Positions 9,179 through 17,696 of a stretch of DNA of 64,000 bases are shown one piece after another. Source of the stretch: Martinezella rhizogenes. GTDB lineage: Bacteria; Pseudomonadota; Alphaproteobacteria; Rhizobiales; Rhizobiaceae. The stretch covers positions 620,001 to 684,000 of the forward strand of contig NZ_JUHG01000013.1 in assembly GCF_000799715.1 (NCBI RefSeq). The letters run 5' to 3'. Within the stretch, counting starts at the first letter, position 1. Each line of letters opens with the position of its first letter. The notes beneath the pieces are model-generated. The model saw only the letters and a list, made by a program, of their open reading frames with translations, made no database searches and was not told where the DNA came from. A program made the translations under genes and the position numbers.

Positions 9179-9946
9179 TCAACTCAGCACGTCTCGCGCC
9201 GACACGATGCTTCCACCAGCCGATTCCACCTCACTGCGGACGATCCTGGCAAGTTCGAGGGAACCCGGCGTGTCGCTGTGAACAAGAATGGAGCGGGCGC
9301 GGACGGGAAGCGTCTCGCCCTCGATCGTGGTGACGGTTCCCTTCTCGATGAACTGCCGCACGCGCGCACGAACCTTCATCTCATCCTTGATCACCGAATT
9401 CGGCAACTTACGAGAGACGAGCTGGCCTTGGGCGTCATAGGCCCGGTCGGCAAGAAAAAGGGTCAGCGTCTTCAAGCCCGCAGAGACGGCGGCGCGCTCC
9501 ACTTCGGTATCGGGCATCGAGAACACGATCAGATCCGGATCGACCGACTTGACGGCGCGCATCACCAGCTCCGCGAGAGCCGGATCGCGGCTGATCATGT
9601 TGCCCATTGCCGCATGGAAGCTGATATGGGACAGCGCGACACCCTCGCCCCGCGCAACCGCGGCCAAAGCTCCCAGCTGGTAGAGGACCTGCTGCTTCAT
9701 GTCGTCGGCTTCAACCGGGAATTCGCGGCGGCCAAAACCCAGCCGGTCGGCCAGCCCGGGATGCGCGCCGACGCCGACGCCCCGCGCCTTGGCGAAGCGG
9801 ACCATCCGGGCCATCGTTTCCGGGTCACCCGCGTGGAAACCGCATGCAACGTTTGCGGATGAAACGACGGCCATTAGCGCTTCGTCATCGCACAATTTAT
9901 AAGGGCCGAAGCCCTCGCCCATGTCGGAATTAAGATCGATCTTCAT
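9179..9946 (-). CDS. pxpA: LamB/YcsF family protein, 5-oxoprolinase subunit A-like
   Basis: A 255-residue cytoplasmic protein of the LamB/YcsF family. It begins with the family hallmark MKIDLNSDMGEGFGPYK and has the SANVACGFHAGDP motif near residue 34. PxpA works with PxpB and PxpC to hydrolyse 5-oxoproline to glutamate using ATP. The ATG at 9946 is chosen over 9958 because GGAA lies 6 bases upstream and homologues start exactly at MKIDLN. No pxpB or pxpC gene is adjacent, so here it is either a stray member of a dispersed set or acts on another lactam. It is divergent from the DMT exporter gene. Confidence 0.85.
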   Translation of the reverse strand: MKIDLNSDMGEGFGPYKLCDDEALMAVVSSANVACGFHAGDPETMARMVRFAKARGVGVGAHPGLADRLGFGRREFPVEADDMKQQVLYQLGALAAVARGEGVALSHISFHAAMGNMISRDPALAELVMRAVKSVDPDLIVFSMPDTEVERAAVSAGLKTLTLFLADRAYDAQGQLVSRKLPNSVIKDEMKVRARVRQFIEKGTVTTIEGETLPVRARSILVHSDTPGSLELARIVRSEVESAGGSIVSARDVLS

Positions 9947-10179
9947 TGACGCTTCCATGATTTGCGGAGGATCGCGCGCTCACCGGAACGCCCATTCCGC
10001 CAGGCATCGTCTTCGCACTGATCGGACCGGGCGACGCCTCGACTTCGATGAGGAAAACTAACACGCCGCCCCATTTGATGGGGTCAGACAAAGTTTCTAT
10101 GGCGGCCCTTTAGCCGTTTTCAAAACGCGGGCGTCGTGTTGAAAGACAGGTGGGAGGATTAACGGCACGACGGACGGTT

Positions 10180-11124
10180 ATGGATCCCAGAAAAGGAATT
10201 CTGCTCAAGGTACTGGCGGCTCTCGCCGCGACGTTGATGGCAGCCAGCATCAAGGGATTGAACGGAGCGATACCGACCGGCGAGGTCGTTTTCTTTCGAT
10301 CGGTTGCAGCCCTTCTTCCTCTCGGCATTTGGCTCGGATTGCAGGGCAACCTCATCGAATTGACCGCAACGAAGCATTTCGGCGGCCATCTTATCCGCAG
10401 CCTCTCCGGCACCGGCGGGATGTTCTTCAACTACATGGCGCTCGCCTATCTCCCGCTTGCAGATGCAACGGCGCTGAGTTACGCGGCACCCCTGTTCACC
10501 GTTATTCTGGCGGCAGCGCTACTTGGAGAAGTCGTTCGCGCCTACCGATGGTCAGCGGTAGCCGTCGGCTTTAGCGGTGTTCTGGTCATGCTCTCCCCTC
10601 ACCTCGGCTTTTGGGAGGCGAGCGAAGGCGTGGCCCGCTCCGTTGACATGGCTGCCGCCCTTGGCGCCGCCTTTGGCCTTGTGGCCGCGTTCTGCTCGGC
10701 ACTGTCGTCGGTGCAGATCCGTCATCTGGCTCGCACAGAGAAGCCAGGCGCCATCGTTCTCTACTTCTCCTTGATGACGGCGGTCATCGGATTAGGAACA
10801 GCCGCTTTCGGATGGAAGATGCCGGACATGCTGCAGCTGTCGCTGCTCATAGCAGCCGGCCTGTCGGGCGGCATCGCGCAGATATTGATGACGCTCAGCC
10901 TAAGGCACGCTCAGGCATCGCTGTTGGCACCATTCGAATATACGACGATGGTATGGTCGGTGCTCATCGGCTATTTCCTGCTAGGGCAACTGCCTGTCGC
11001 AACAACGATTGTCGGGGCTATGGTCGTAGCCGCAGCCGGTATGTTCGCGGTCTGGCGGGAAAGACGCCTGGGCCGCAGCCTTCAATTGGCGCCCGTAGTG
11101 CTCGCCGAAGCGGAAACGCGATAG
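10180..11124 (+). CDS. DMT-superfamily (EamA) transporter
   Basis: A 314-residue inner-membrane protein with ten predicted membrane segments in two EamA repeats: roughly residues 5-140, ending with WSAVAVGFSGVLVML, and 150-295, ending with TTIVGAMVVAAAGMFAV. Such proteins export or import small metabolites, often amino acids or nucleotide derivatives. The substrate is not readable. I prefer ATG 10180 to the GTG at 10150 because the extra ten residues are polar and unlike the family, although the GGGAGG motif at 10152 would then be unusually far away. A 13-bp palindrome (CGTTTTCAAAACG) sits about 65 bases upstream. Confidence 0.82.
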   Translation: MDPRKGILLKVLAALAATLMAASIKGLNGAIPTGEVVFFRSVAALLPLGIWLGLQGNLIELTATKHFGGHLIRSLSGTGGMFFNYMALAYLPLADATALSYAAPLFTVILAAALLGEVVRAYRWSAVAVGFSGVLVMLSPHLGFWEASEGVARSVDMAAALGAAFGLVAAFCSALSSVQIRHLARTEKPGAIVLYFSLMTAVIGLGTAAFGWKMPDMLQLSLLIAAGLSGGIAQILMTLSLRHAQASLLAPFEYTTMVWSVLIGYFLLGQLPVATTIVGAMVVAAAGMFAVWRERRLGRSLQLAPVVLAEAETR

Positions 11125-11245
11125 GATCTGGAGAGCAAGCGCAATGCTCCCGGTATGGATTCTCGCAAATGGCAAACTCTGCGACACTTGCTCGTTGCGC
11201 AGCAGAGCCTCCCGATTGCAAATCGGACAATCAGCATCCTATGAT

Positions 11246-11357
11246 ATCGATCTATGCCGTGAACAACGACAACGCTGTCATCATCGACGGACATGATGTC
11301 TCCCGGTGCAATAAGCTCTCCACCCACCACCACCGGATAGTTGATGGTGCCGAGCAT
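11246..11357 (-). pseudogene. Fragment of an RraA-like aldolase/regulator gene
   Basis: About 37 codons read INYPVVVGGELIAPGDIMSV followed by DDDSVVVV. This matches the well-conserved C-terminal region of the RraA/4-hydroxy-4-methyl-2-oxoglutarate aldolase family (pattern VPVxxGGxxVxPGDxxxxDDDGVVVV). The frame then runs into unrelated sequence, and no N-terminal half with the active-site motifs is found upstream. I read it as the remains of a deleted gene. It lies beside another gene fragment, so the stretch from 11.2 to 11.7 kb appears to be decaying DNA. Confidence 0.55.
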
Positions 11358-11426
11358 ATCCTTCGATGTTCATTTTGCTCTAAGCCGCGAGGCGGACGCC
11401 ATCGAAATGATCACCGCTGATCATCC

Positions 11427-11660
11427 TCAGGTGAGCCACGGTGTCGATGGCCTGGAGACAGAGGGCATTCCCGTGCTCACGATGATATCGGACCTCATCG
11501 GGGCGGTTATGTGGGCAATGACTGCGTCAAGAAAGGCCGGACGGTCGCCTTCCACCTGAACCTCAACTCCATCGAGCAACTCGCCCTTGTCGACGTCCAG
11601 GACTTTGCCGCCGTGGAAAATATAGCTTTGTATGGGGTTCCCCGCTTGAATTCTTTGCAT
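11427..11660 (-). pseudogene. 5' fragment of an amidohydrolase-type gene
   Basis: From the ATG at 11660 the translation includes YIFHGGKVLDVDKGELLDGV then EVQVEGDR. This is the typical first beta-sandwich strand pair of imidazolonepropionase/prolidase-like amidohydrolases (hallmark GGxxxDxxxGxLxxGxxVxVxGDRI). The expected metal-binding HxH motif, about 30 residues later, is absent and the similarity stops abruptly. This is most simply an internal deletion joining the N-terminus to unrelated sequence. Together with the neighbouring RraA-like fragment, it suggests a lost catabolic cluster. Confidence 0.5.
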
Positions 11661-12009
11661 GTTACAAACGATCAAGTCTGTTTGTAAATAGCGGGAAAAA
11701 AATGCCCGCTGACGAGGCAAATGCTGCGCCCGCTCACGGATTGAGCAAATTTACCCTCCGCCCCGCCTCTCAGCCAAACACAAATCCCCATTGGTTTTCA
11801 CGGAAATAAGGGACAGCACATGCCGAGCAGATCGTACAACAGGCGCGGAAACTGCTGATGCGAACGCACAGATTGGACATGAAGATATGCGCTCAGTTTT
11901 TTGTCGACAAATTGAATACAAGATAGTAATCCTTTGCTAAGACGTCAGCACGCCCCACTGTTTTGCGCGCGTAACGACCGCTTTTGTCCCGCTCAAAAAG
12001 GATCCCACA
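11661..12009. other. Non-coding stretch upstream of the DapA-family gene
   Basis: About 350 bases with no convincing gene. It should contain the promoter of the downstream lyase gene, but I could not identify reliable promoter boxes. An AAGGA ribosome site lies 7 bases before the GTG start at 12010. Confidence 0.4.
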
Positions 12010-12972
12010 GTGAAAGCCAGCATTTTTTCCGGTGTCATTCCGGCCCTGATGACGCCTTGCAAGGAAGACCGCACCCCTGATTTCGACGCTCTCGTGCGCA
12101 AGGCCCAACACCTGATTGCCGCGGGCATGTCGGCCGTCGTCTACTGTGGCTCAATGGGAGACTGGCCACTCCTGACCGATGCCGAACGTATGGAGGGCGT
12201 AAGACGCCTCACCGAGGCAGGTATCCCTGTCATTGTCGGCACCGGCGCCGTCAATACCGCCTCCGCTGTCTCTTATGCCGTACATGCCCAGAAGGTCGGC
12301 GCGCAGGGTCTGATGGTGATCCCGCGCGTGCTGTCGCGCGGTTCGGTCATCGCTGCCCAGAAGGCGCATTTCAAGGCAATCCTGTCCGCGGCGCCCGATC
12401 TCCCGGCGGTCATCTATAACAGCCCCTATTATGGCTTTGCGACACGCGCCGACCTGTTCTTCGCGCTGCGCGCCGAACATGCCAACCTCGTTGGCTTCAA
12501 GGAATTTGGCGGCCCGGCCGACATGCGCTACGCTGCCGAGAATATCACCAGCCGCGATGATGACGTCACGCTGATGATCGGTGTGGATACGGCCGTCTTC
12601 CATGGTTTCGTAAACTGCGGCGCGACCGGCGCGATTACCGGCATCGGCAACGTGCTGCCGAAAGAGGTGATCCACTTGAGCAATCTCTCGCAGGCGGCAG
12701 CGTCAGGCGATGTCGACGCCCGCCAGCGCGCCCTAGAGCTCGAACAGGCCCTTTCCGTTCTGTCCTCCTTCGACGAAGGCCCCGATCTCGTCCTCTTCTT
12801 CAAGTATATGATGGTGCTGCAGGGCGACAAGGAATATACGTTGCACTTCAACGAAACCGACGTCCTTACGGAAAGCCAGCGCGGCTATGCCGAAGCTCAA
12901 TTCAACCTTTTCAACGCCTGGTATGGCGAGTGGAGCAAGTTGCCGGGCGCCGTGCAGTCCTGCAAGGGCTGA
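12010..12972 (+). CDS. Dihydrodipicolinate synthase/N-acetylneuraminate lyase family protein
   Basis: A 320-residue class I lyase or aldolase of the DapA family, expected to be a cytoplasmic TIM-barrel tetramer. The Schiff-base lysine is K164 in NLVGFKEFGG and the catalytic tyrosine is Y136 in VIYNSPYYG. The usual GTTGE-type carboxylate-binding loop reads CGSMGDWPLL here, so the substrate is unlikely to be that of biosynthetic DapA. Catabolic members of this type act on keto-acid sugars or hydroxyproline-derived compounds. The start is GTG with AAGGA 7 bases upstream. The nearby RraA and amidohydrolase fragments suggest that it once belonged to a larger catabolic cluster. A strong terminator follows. 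Confidence 0.85.
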   Translation: MKASIFSGVIPALMTPCKEDRTPDFDALVRKAQHLIAAGMSAVVYCGSMGDWPLLTDAERMEGVRRLTEAGIPVIVGTGAVNTASAVSYAVHAQKVGAQGLMVIPRVLSRGSVIAAQKAHFKAILSAAPDLPAVIYNSPYYGFATRADLFFALRAEHANLVGFKEFGGPADMRYAAENITSRDDDVTLMIGVDTAVFHGFVNCGATGAITGIGNVLPKEVIHLSNLSQAAASGDVDARQRALELEQALSVLSSFDEGPDLVLFFKYMMVLQGDKEYTLHFNETDVLTESQRGYAEAQFNLFNAWYGEWSKLPGAVQSCKG

Positions 12973-12987
12973 CTATAACGAGATCAG

Positions 12988-13013
12988 AAGGCCCTCCTGT
13001 TCGGAGGGCCTTT
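12988..13013 (+). terminator. Intrinsic terminator after the DapA-family gene
   Basis: A 10-bp stem (AAGGCCCTCC with GGAGGGCCTT), a 5-base loop and a T-run, 15 bases after the stop codon. Confidence 0.88.
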
Positions 13014-13282
13014 GTTCATGAGAAAGAGCCAATCTAATCCTTCAGGATCCTTCAGATCGCCGGTCATGATGCCTGCAGCTGGATCTCGGCTCGCTGTTCA
13101 ACGGACGCGCAGAGGCCGCTACTTCCGTGGCGGGCCACTTGGCGATCATCCGTCAATTGCCGGATGGGTGCGAATGACCGAGATCCCTTCCCTCACGGTT
13201 TCGTGGTGAAGTGACCTGTTCGGTTCTACAACGCTGATATCCCTTGCGTGAATGAGCATCAGCGGGCAGCTCAGCCCCTTCG

Positions 13283-13927
13283 TCAACTATATGTCGCGAC
13301 CAGCATGTCCTTCCACTTACCAAGAAGCTTCTTTTGAAGCTCCTTGGTAGAGTTCGAGCTGAAGCTATTATGAAGGGCAATACCGCGCAGAACGCATAGG
13401 CTGAGCTGAATGAACTCATCTGTCTCAGGCCTGTCCAGCGACACGCCAAGAAGTCTGGCGATCGCCGCATCTCGACTGGCCGCCCATCGTACCATGATCT
13501 CGCGAATGCTATTTCCCAATTCGTCGTCATTGCGTGATGCGAGCATTATTTCGAGCGATGCGATGTGGTTTCCGGCTTGAAACAGCCGATCCCATAGGAA
13601 GTCTGTAACCTCGTCCGGCGTCATCTTTCGTGCGTTCCGACCGATGAACACGAGCCAATCTTCCTCCCACGACGAGATAAGATAACGAAAAGCAGCGATA
13701 ATCAGTGCGTTTTTGCTCGAAAACTGATGCGTTAAGGCTCCGCGGGATACATTCGCTCTCAACGCCACGTCCTGTGTCGAGAATCGACCATAACCGACGT
13801 CGTTCATCACATCGAGTGCCGCCTGGCAGAGCTTTTTGCGTGTTTCGTCGGATCGTTCGGCTTGGGTCCGCCTGCCTTTTTTACCCGCGCTACGTTTTTC
13901 CGATATCGATCCCGGTTGCGCTTCCAT
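13283..13927 (-). CDS. TetR/AcrR-family transcriptional regulator
   Basis: A 214-residue regulator. The N-terminal helix-turn-helix lies at about residues 28-75 (AALDVMNDVGYGRFSTQDVA, then LRANVSRGALTHQFSSKNAL), the standard TetR arrangement. A basic tail (GKKGRRTQAERSDETRKKL) precedes it, and an all-helical ligand-binding domain follows. Its target is not clear: it is separated from the DapA-family gene by a terminator and from the LacI gene by about 750 bases without a gene. The ligand is unknown. Confidence 0.85.
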   Translation of the reverse strand: MEAQPGSISEKRSAGKKGRRTQAERSDETRKKLCQAALDVMNDVGYGRFSTQDVALRANVSRGALTHQFSSKNALIIAAFRYLISSWEEDWLVFIGRNARKMTPDEVTDFLWDRLFQAGNHIASLEIMLASRNDDELGNSIREIMVRWAASRDAAIARLLGVSLDRPETDEFIQLSLCVLRGIALHNSFSSNSTKELQKKLLGKWKDMLVATYS

Positions 13928-14672
13928 TCAAAATTTCACCAATTTCAGATCGGACCGCCAATCACTCAGCGAACTGCTGCTGTCAACCCAAATGCGACTG
14001 CAAGCGCTCCCCCGTTATCAGTGCCGAGTTAGAGCTTCTGTTGTCAGCGAACGTCAAGCGATTATTTCAAGAAAGGCTTTCACACGGGCAACTCAGACGA
14101 GGGCATCGTAATGTGTGGATGGCGCCCGCTTGGCAATGTGATTTTTGGAGGAAGCTTGCACGATCGCAATTTGATTTGAACGCGCTCGCCGTTAACCTCA
14201 ATGGCATCTACGGCAAAGCCGTCCAGAACCAGATTTGCACCATGAAATCGGCGGCACATCTGCTGATCCTCGACTCAATCAGCAAGTACGTCTTCCAAAA
14301 CAGCAGCAAATATAGATCAGAGCCTCCCTTTGAGCCATGTTCGAACCTTGCCCTGCCTGTTTTGAATGGGGCGCTTTGGAGGATCGACATGGTGTTATCA
14401 AGCGTGCGCAGACAAACGGCAGACCGGGGTGACCACATAGATCGTCAGAAGACTGGCAATCCCATGCACCGGGCGATCGGTACGCCAATGAGGACGCGGA
14501 GCGAAAACCCGAGAATGAAGCCGGCAATGGTCACAATGCTTGCCATCTCCACCAAGAATGTCACATTGCCGATATGACCGTGACTGGTACGAACCGGTCG
14601 TCGAAAAATGAAGGTGAATTCCCGCGGCGCACCTCATGACTGTTCAGCCACCAGACAAAGAAATGCGAGCAA
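13928..14672. other. 745-base stretch without a recognisable intact gene
   Basis: Several short open frames occur on both strands, but none has a ribosome site and a recognisable product. On the minus strand around 14460-14580 one frame reads VEMASIVTIAGFILGFSLRV, followed by LIGVPIARCMGLPVF and a stop. This looks like a membrane helix from a lost transporter, but I cannot name the family. The stretch probably holds the promoters of the TetR and LacI genes and decayed coding sequence. Confidence 0.4.
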
Positions 14673-15692
14673 GTGACGACCAACATCAGACATATCGCCA
14701 AACTTGCAGGAACCTCAGTCTCTTCGGTCTCGCGCGTGCTGAACAATAGCGGTTACACCTCGCCCGATCTGAGGGACAGGGTGGAAGCAGCCATTCGGAC
14801 GCTGAAATACACGCCCAGCAAGGAAGCGCGTATGCTGCGCGGCGCGCAAAGCCGGATGATCGGGCTGATGCTGCCGTCGATTGATGTGCCTTTCTTCGGT
14901 ATCCTGGCCCACGCCATCGAACAGGAATTGTTCCAGCGCGGCTATCAGACGCTGATCTGCAGCACGGCGGAAAACATGGATCACGAGGCGCGCTATATGT
15001 CCATGCTGCTCGCCCAACGCGTCGATGGCGTCATCGTCGCGAGCGCTTTCGGCAGGACCGAGCATTTCGAGGTCCTGCGAGACGCTCGCATTCCGATCAT
15101 CGCCATCGACCGCGAGCTAAGCGGCATCGCCGACGAAGCCGTCATGGCCGATCATGAGGAAGGCGGCCGGCTGATGGCGCGCCATCTGATCGATCTCGGC
15201 CACCGGTCGATCGCCATCGTCGGCGCGCCCGCCCATAGCCAACCTGTCCAGCTTCGCCTCCGGGGCATTTCGGCGGAAATGGCGAAAAACGGGATCACGC
15301 CTGCCGCCGTGACCATGGCCGAGGAGCACAGCTTTGCCGCAACCTATCCATTGGCGCGAGATCTGCTGGCGACGCGACCGGAGATCACGGCGATCATCGG
15401 CACGAGTGATATCTCAGCGATCGCGGCAATCCATGCCGTCCTGGATCGCGGTTTTTCCGTTCCTGGCGATTATTCGGTGATCGGTTTCGATGACTTGCCG
15501 GAAGCTGCCTATGTCTTTCCCCGGCTAACAACGGTCGCGCAACCGATCCGCGATGTCGGGCAGCGGGCGGTACAACGGCTGGAGGCACTCATCGCGGAAC
15601 AGCAGACCGAACATGAACCACGGCAGGCCACCGTCGTGAAAGTGCCGGTCACCCTGATCCAACGCGACTCCACCGGCCCCGTTCGCAGCTAA
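14673..15692 (+). CDS. LacI-family transcriptional regulator
   Basis: A 339-residue repressor. The N-terminal LacI helix-turn-helix (NIRHIAKLAGTSVSSVSRVL, then NNSGYTSPD) occupies residues 4-35. The hinge helix sits around residue 50, and a periplasmic-binding-protein-like sensor domain (62-330) contains IGFDDLPEAAYVFPRLTTV near the end. It is convergent with the polyol operon, whose last gene ends 31 bases away. The two LacI-type palindromes in front of that operon's first gene are the likely targets, with a sugar, polyol or phosphorylated intermediate as inducer. The start is GTG with only a weak ribosome site. Confidence 0.9.
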   Translation: MTTNIRHIAKLAGTSVSSVSRVLNNSGYTSPDLRDRVEAAIRTLKYTPSKEARMLRGAQSRMIGLMLPSIDVPFFGILAHAIEQELFQRGYQTLICSTAENMDHEARYMSMLLAQRVDGVIVASAFGRTEHFEVLRDARIPIIAIDRELSGIADEAVMADHEEGGRLMARHLIDLGHRSIAIVGAPAHSQPVQLRLRGISAEMAKNGITPAAVTMAEEHSFAATYPLARDLLATRPEITAIIGTSDISAIAAIHAVLDRGFSVPGDYSVIGFDDLPEAAYVFPRLTTVAQPIRDVGQRAVQRLEALIAEQQTEHEPRQATVVKVPVTLIQRDSTGPVRS

Positions 15693-15722
15693 ACCGGGCC
15701 GGGTCGATGGCGTGCCGAAAAG

Positions 15723-16733
15723 CTAAGGTCGCACGATGACCTTGATTTCGCCCGGTAACGGCGCGCTCCCCACCACGCCCGCGACCTCTTCGAGACCTAT
15801 GGTCCTGGTCACCAGCAAGTCCAATTCCAACGCTCCGCTCGCGACCATGGCCGCGGCCCGCGAATGGGTGAACGGATTGAGATAGGCCGGCCTTATATCG
15901 ATCTCGTTGACGAGCAGATCGAACGGCAGGACGGGTACCTCGACACCCGCCGGCGTCACCCCGAAAAGCACGAAGGTGCCGCCACGCCGCGCCATCCGCA
16001 GGCCGGTTTGCATGGTTTCGGGAACACCGGCGCATTCGATAACGACATCCGCGCCGCCGTGGGTGACATCTCGAACAGCGGCAACCGCGTCCGAGGCCGT
16101 CGGATCGAAGGCATGCGTCGCTCCGAGGTGCAGCGCGGTCTGGCGTCTCGTGAGCTGCCGCGTGAGCAAAATCACCTCGCTCGCCCCGGCCAATCGCGCC
16201 AATTGCACCATGAGCAGGCCGATCACGCCGCCCCCCAGGATTGCGACGCTGTCGCCCGGATGAATGCCGGCCTTGTCGATGGCGTGAAGGCAGCAGGCAA
16301 GCGGCTCGCAGAAAGCGCCATGCACGGGATTGAGATCGGCGGGCAGTGTGAATGCCTGTGCGCACGGCACCGCGACGTAGTCCGCAAACCCACCGTCTCG
16401 CGTCACGCCGATCGCAATCAAACCCTCGCACAGGTTCGGCCGCCCGCGCGTACAGGCATAACAGCGGCCGCAGGCAATATTAGGGTCGACGGTGACGAGC
16501 TCGCCACCGGCAAAGCCGGTGACGTCATCGCCCACGTCTTCCACGATACCGCAGAATTCATGGCCCAAGGTTACGGGGCGCGCCGTCGGATACTCGCCCT
16601 TGTACATGTGGCGATCGGAGCCGCAGATGCCGGCGGCGAGCACACGGACAAGCAATTCACCCGGCCGGGCAACCGGGTTTTCGACGTTGCGCATGGTCAT
16701 GGACCCGATCGATTCCAAGCGGACAGCTTTCAT
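15723..16733 (-). CDS. Zinc-dependent alcohol/polyol dehydrogenase (MDR family)
   Basis: A 336-residue medium-chain dehydrogenase. Catalytic zinc ligands are C37 (GICGSD), H58 and E59 (TLGHEF). The structural zinc cysteines are C88, C91, C94 and C102. The Rossmann NAD-binding loop is VAILGGGVIGLLMVQLA at about 165-181. This set is typical of sorbitol, L-threonine and galactitol dehydrogenases. An AGGAGG-type site precedes the ATG. It is the last gene of the polyol operon, 40 bases after the SDR gene. The family oxidises a secondary hydroxyl of a polyol or sugar acid; the exact substrate is open. Confidence 0.88.
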   Translation of the reverse strand: MKAVRLESIGSMTMRNVENPVARPGELLVRVLAAGICGSDRHMYKGEYPTARPVTLGHEFCGIVEDVGDDVTGFAGGELVTVDPNIACGRCYACTRGRPNLCEGLIAIGVTRDGGFADYVAVPCAQAFTLPADLNPVHGAFCEPLACCLHAIDKAGIHPGDSVAILGGGVIGLLMVQLARLAGASEVILLTRQLTRRQTALHLGATHAFDPTASDAVAAVRDVTHGGADVVIECAGVPETMQTGLRMARRGGTFVLFGVTPAGVEVPVLPFDLLVNEIDIRPAYLNPFTHSRAAAMVASGALELDLLVTRTIGLEEVAGVVGSAPLPGEIKVIVRP

Positions 16734-16773
16734 TCTTTCTCCTCCTCACAGATGGACCTGCATTGCAGAACGA

Positions 16774-17562
16774 TCAGCTCATGACGTTGCCGCCATCTAC
16801 ATTGTAGCACTGCGCTACGATGTATGCCGCATCGGGCCCGGCCAGGAAGGCAGCCATGGCAGCCTGTTCTTCGGCCGTGCCAAATCGACGAGCGGGAACG
16901 GCGGCAGCCACGCGGCGCTTCACATCGCCCGGCTGCAAACCTTCCCGACTTCCGAGTTTCGCATCGACGACGTCCCACATCGGCGTGTCGACGACGCCGG
17001 GAGCGATGGCGTTCACGTTGATCCCGTAGCGGATCAGCTCCAGAGCGCAGCTTTGCGTGATGCTGATGACAGCCGCTTTGGACGCGCAGTAAGCCACTGC
17101 CGGTCCCTCGCCGCGACGGCCCGCCTGAGACGAGAAGTTGATGATACGCCCGCCCTTACCGCGCTCCACCATATGTCGGGCGACCGCCTGCGTCATGAAA
17201 ATCAGGCCCTCGACATTGACCTCGAAGACCCTGGCGGTGCGCTCGCGCGATATCTCCAGAATGGACTCGACCTCGTAAATGCCGGCTGCGTTGACCAGGA
17301 TATCGATCTGGCCGACAGTATCTATCGAGAAGTCCACAGTGGCATCGATGCTGTCCTGGCTCGTCACGTCGAGCGGCACGCCCCAGGCATGGGGGCCGAT
17401 CGCCTCCGCGACCCGTGCACATCGTTCACCATCCAGATCGGCCACGACAACCTTGGCACCTTCCGCGGCAAAGCGTTCGCAGACCGCTTTGCCAATGCCG
17501 CTCGCTCCCCCTGTGACCAATGCCACTTTGCCGGAGAGCCGATCCGTTTGTGCCTGTGTCAT
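16774..17562 (-). CDS. Short-chain polyol dehydrogenase (sorbitol/galactitol dehydrogenase-like)
   Basis: A 262-residue NAD-dependent SDR. The cofactor loop is TGGASGIG (17-24). The catalytic serine lies in INFSSQAGRRGEG, and the Y-x-x-x-K pair is in YCASKAA. The region NVNAIAPGVVDTPMW and the end VAQCYNVDGGNVMS resemble SmoS-type sorbitol dehydrogenases and galactitol dehydrogenase of Rhodobacter. The likely reaction is oxidation of a hexitol or pentitol to a ketose, which the kinase and aldolase would then process. Its ATG overlaps the stop codon of a short upstream reading frame (ATGA), the remnant of a binding-protein gene. Confidence 0.88.
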   Translation of the reverse strand: MTQAQTDRLSGKVALVTGGASGIGKAVCERFAAEGAKVVVADLDGERCARVAEAIGPHAWGVPLDVTSQDSIDATVDFSIDTVGQIDILVNAAGIYEVESILEISRERTARVFEVNVEGLIFMTQAVARHMVERGKGGRIINFSSQAGRRGEGPAVAYCASKAAVISITQSCALELIRYGINVNAIAPGVVDTPMWDVVDAKLGSREGLQPGDVKRRVAAAVPARRFGTAEEQAAMAAFLAGPDAAYIVAQCYNVDGGNVMS

Positions 17563-17633
17563 TGCGCTTCCTCCTTAACCGCATCGGTGCCGGTACAGAT
17601 GGCAAGTGCGGCCGCTCTCATGCATAGCTTCAT
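17559..17633 (-). pseudogene. Remnant of a solute-binding protein gene (signal-peptide fragment)
   Basis: A 24-codon frame beginning MKLCMRAAALAICTG has a strong GGAGG ribosome site 7 bases upstream and ends by overlapping the SDR start codon. The sequence looks like the start of a secreted protein: two basic residues followed by a short hydrophobic core. Sugar-binding proteins of ABC transporters normally occupy this position in polyol operons. I infer that the transporter genes were deleted, leaving the start of the first and the end of the last fused in frame. It may still serve as a translational leader. Confidence 0.5.
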
Positions 17634-17696
17634 ATCTGCTCCTCCCTTGAGTGGATCATGACTGGAACCGCCGTCTCCCAACGCGACCCAAACTGG

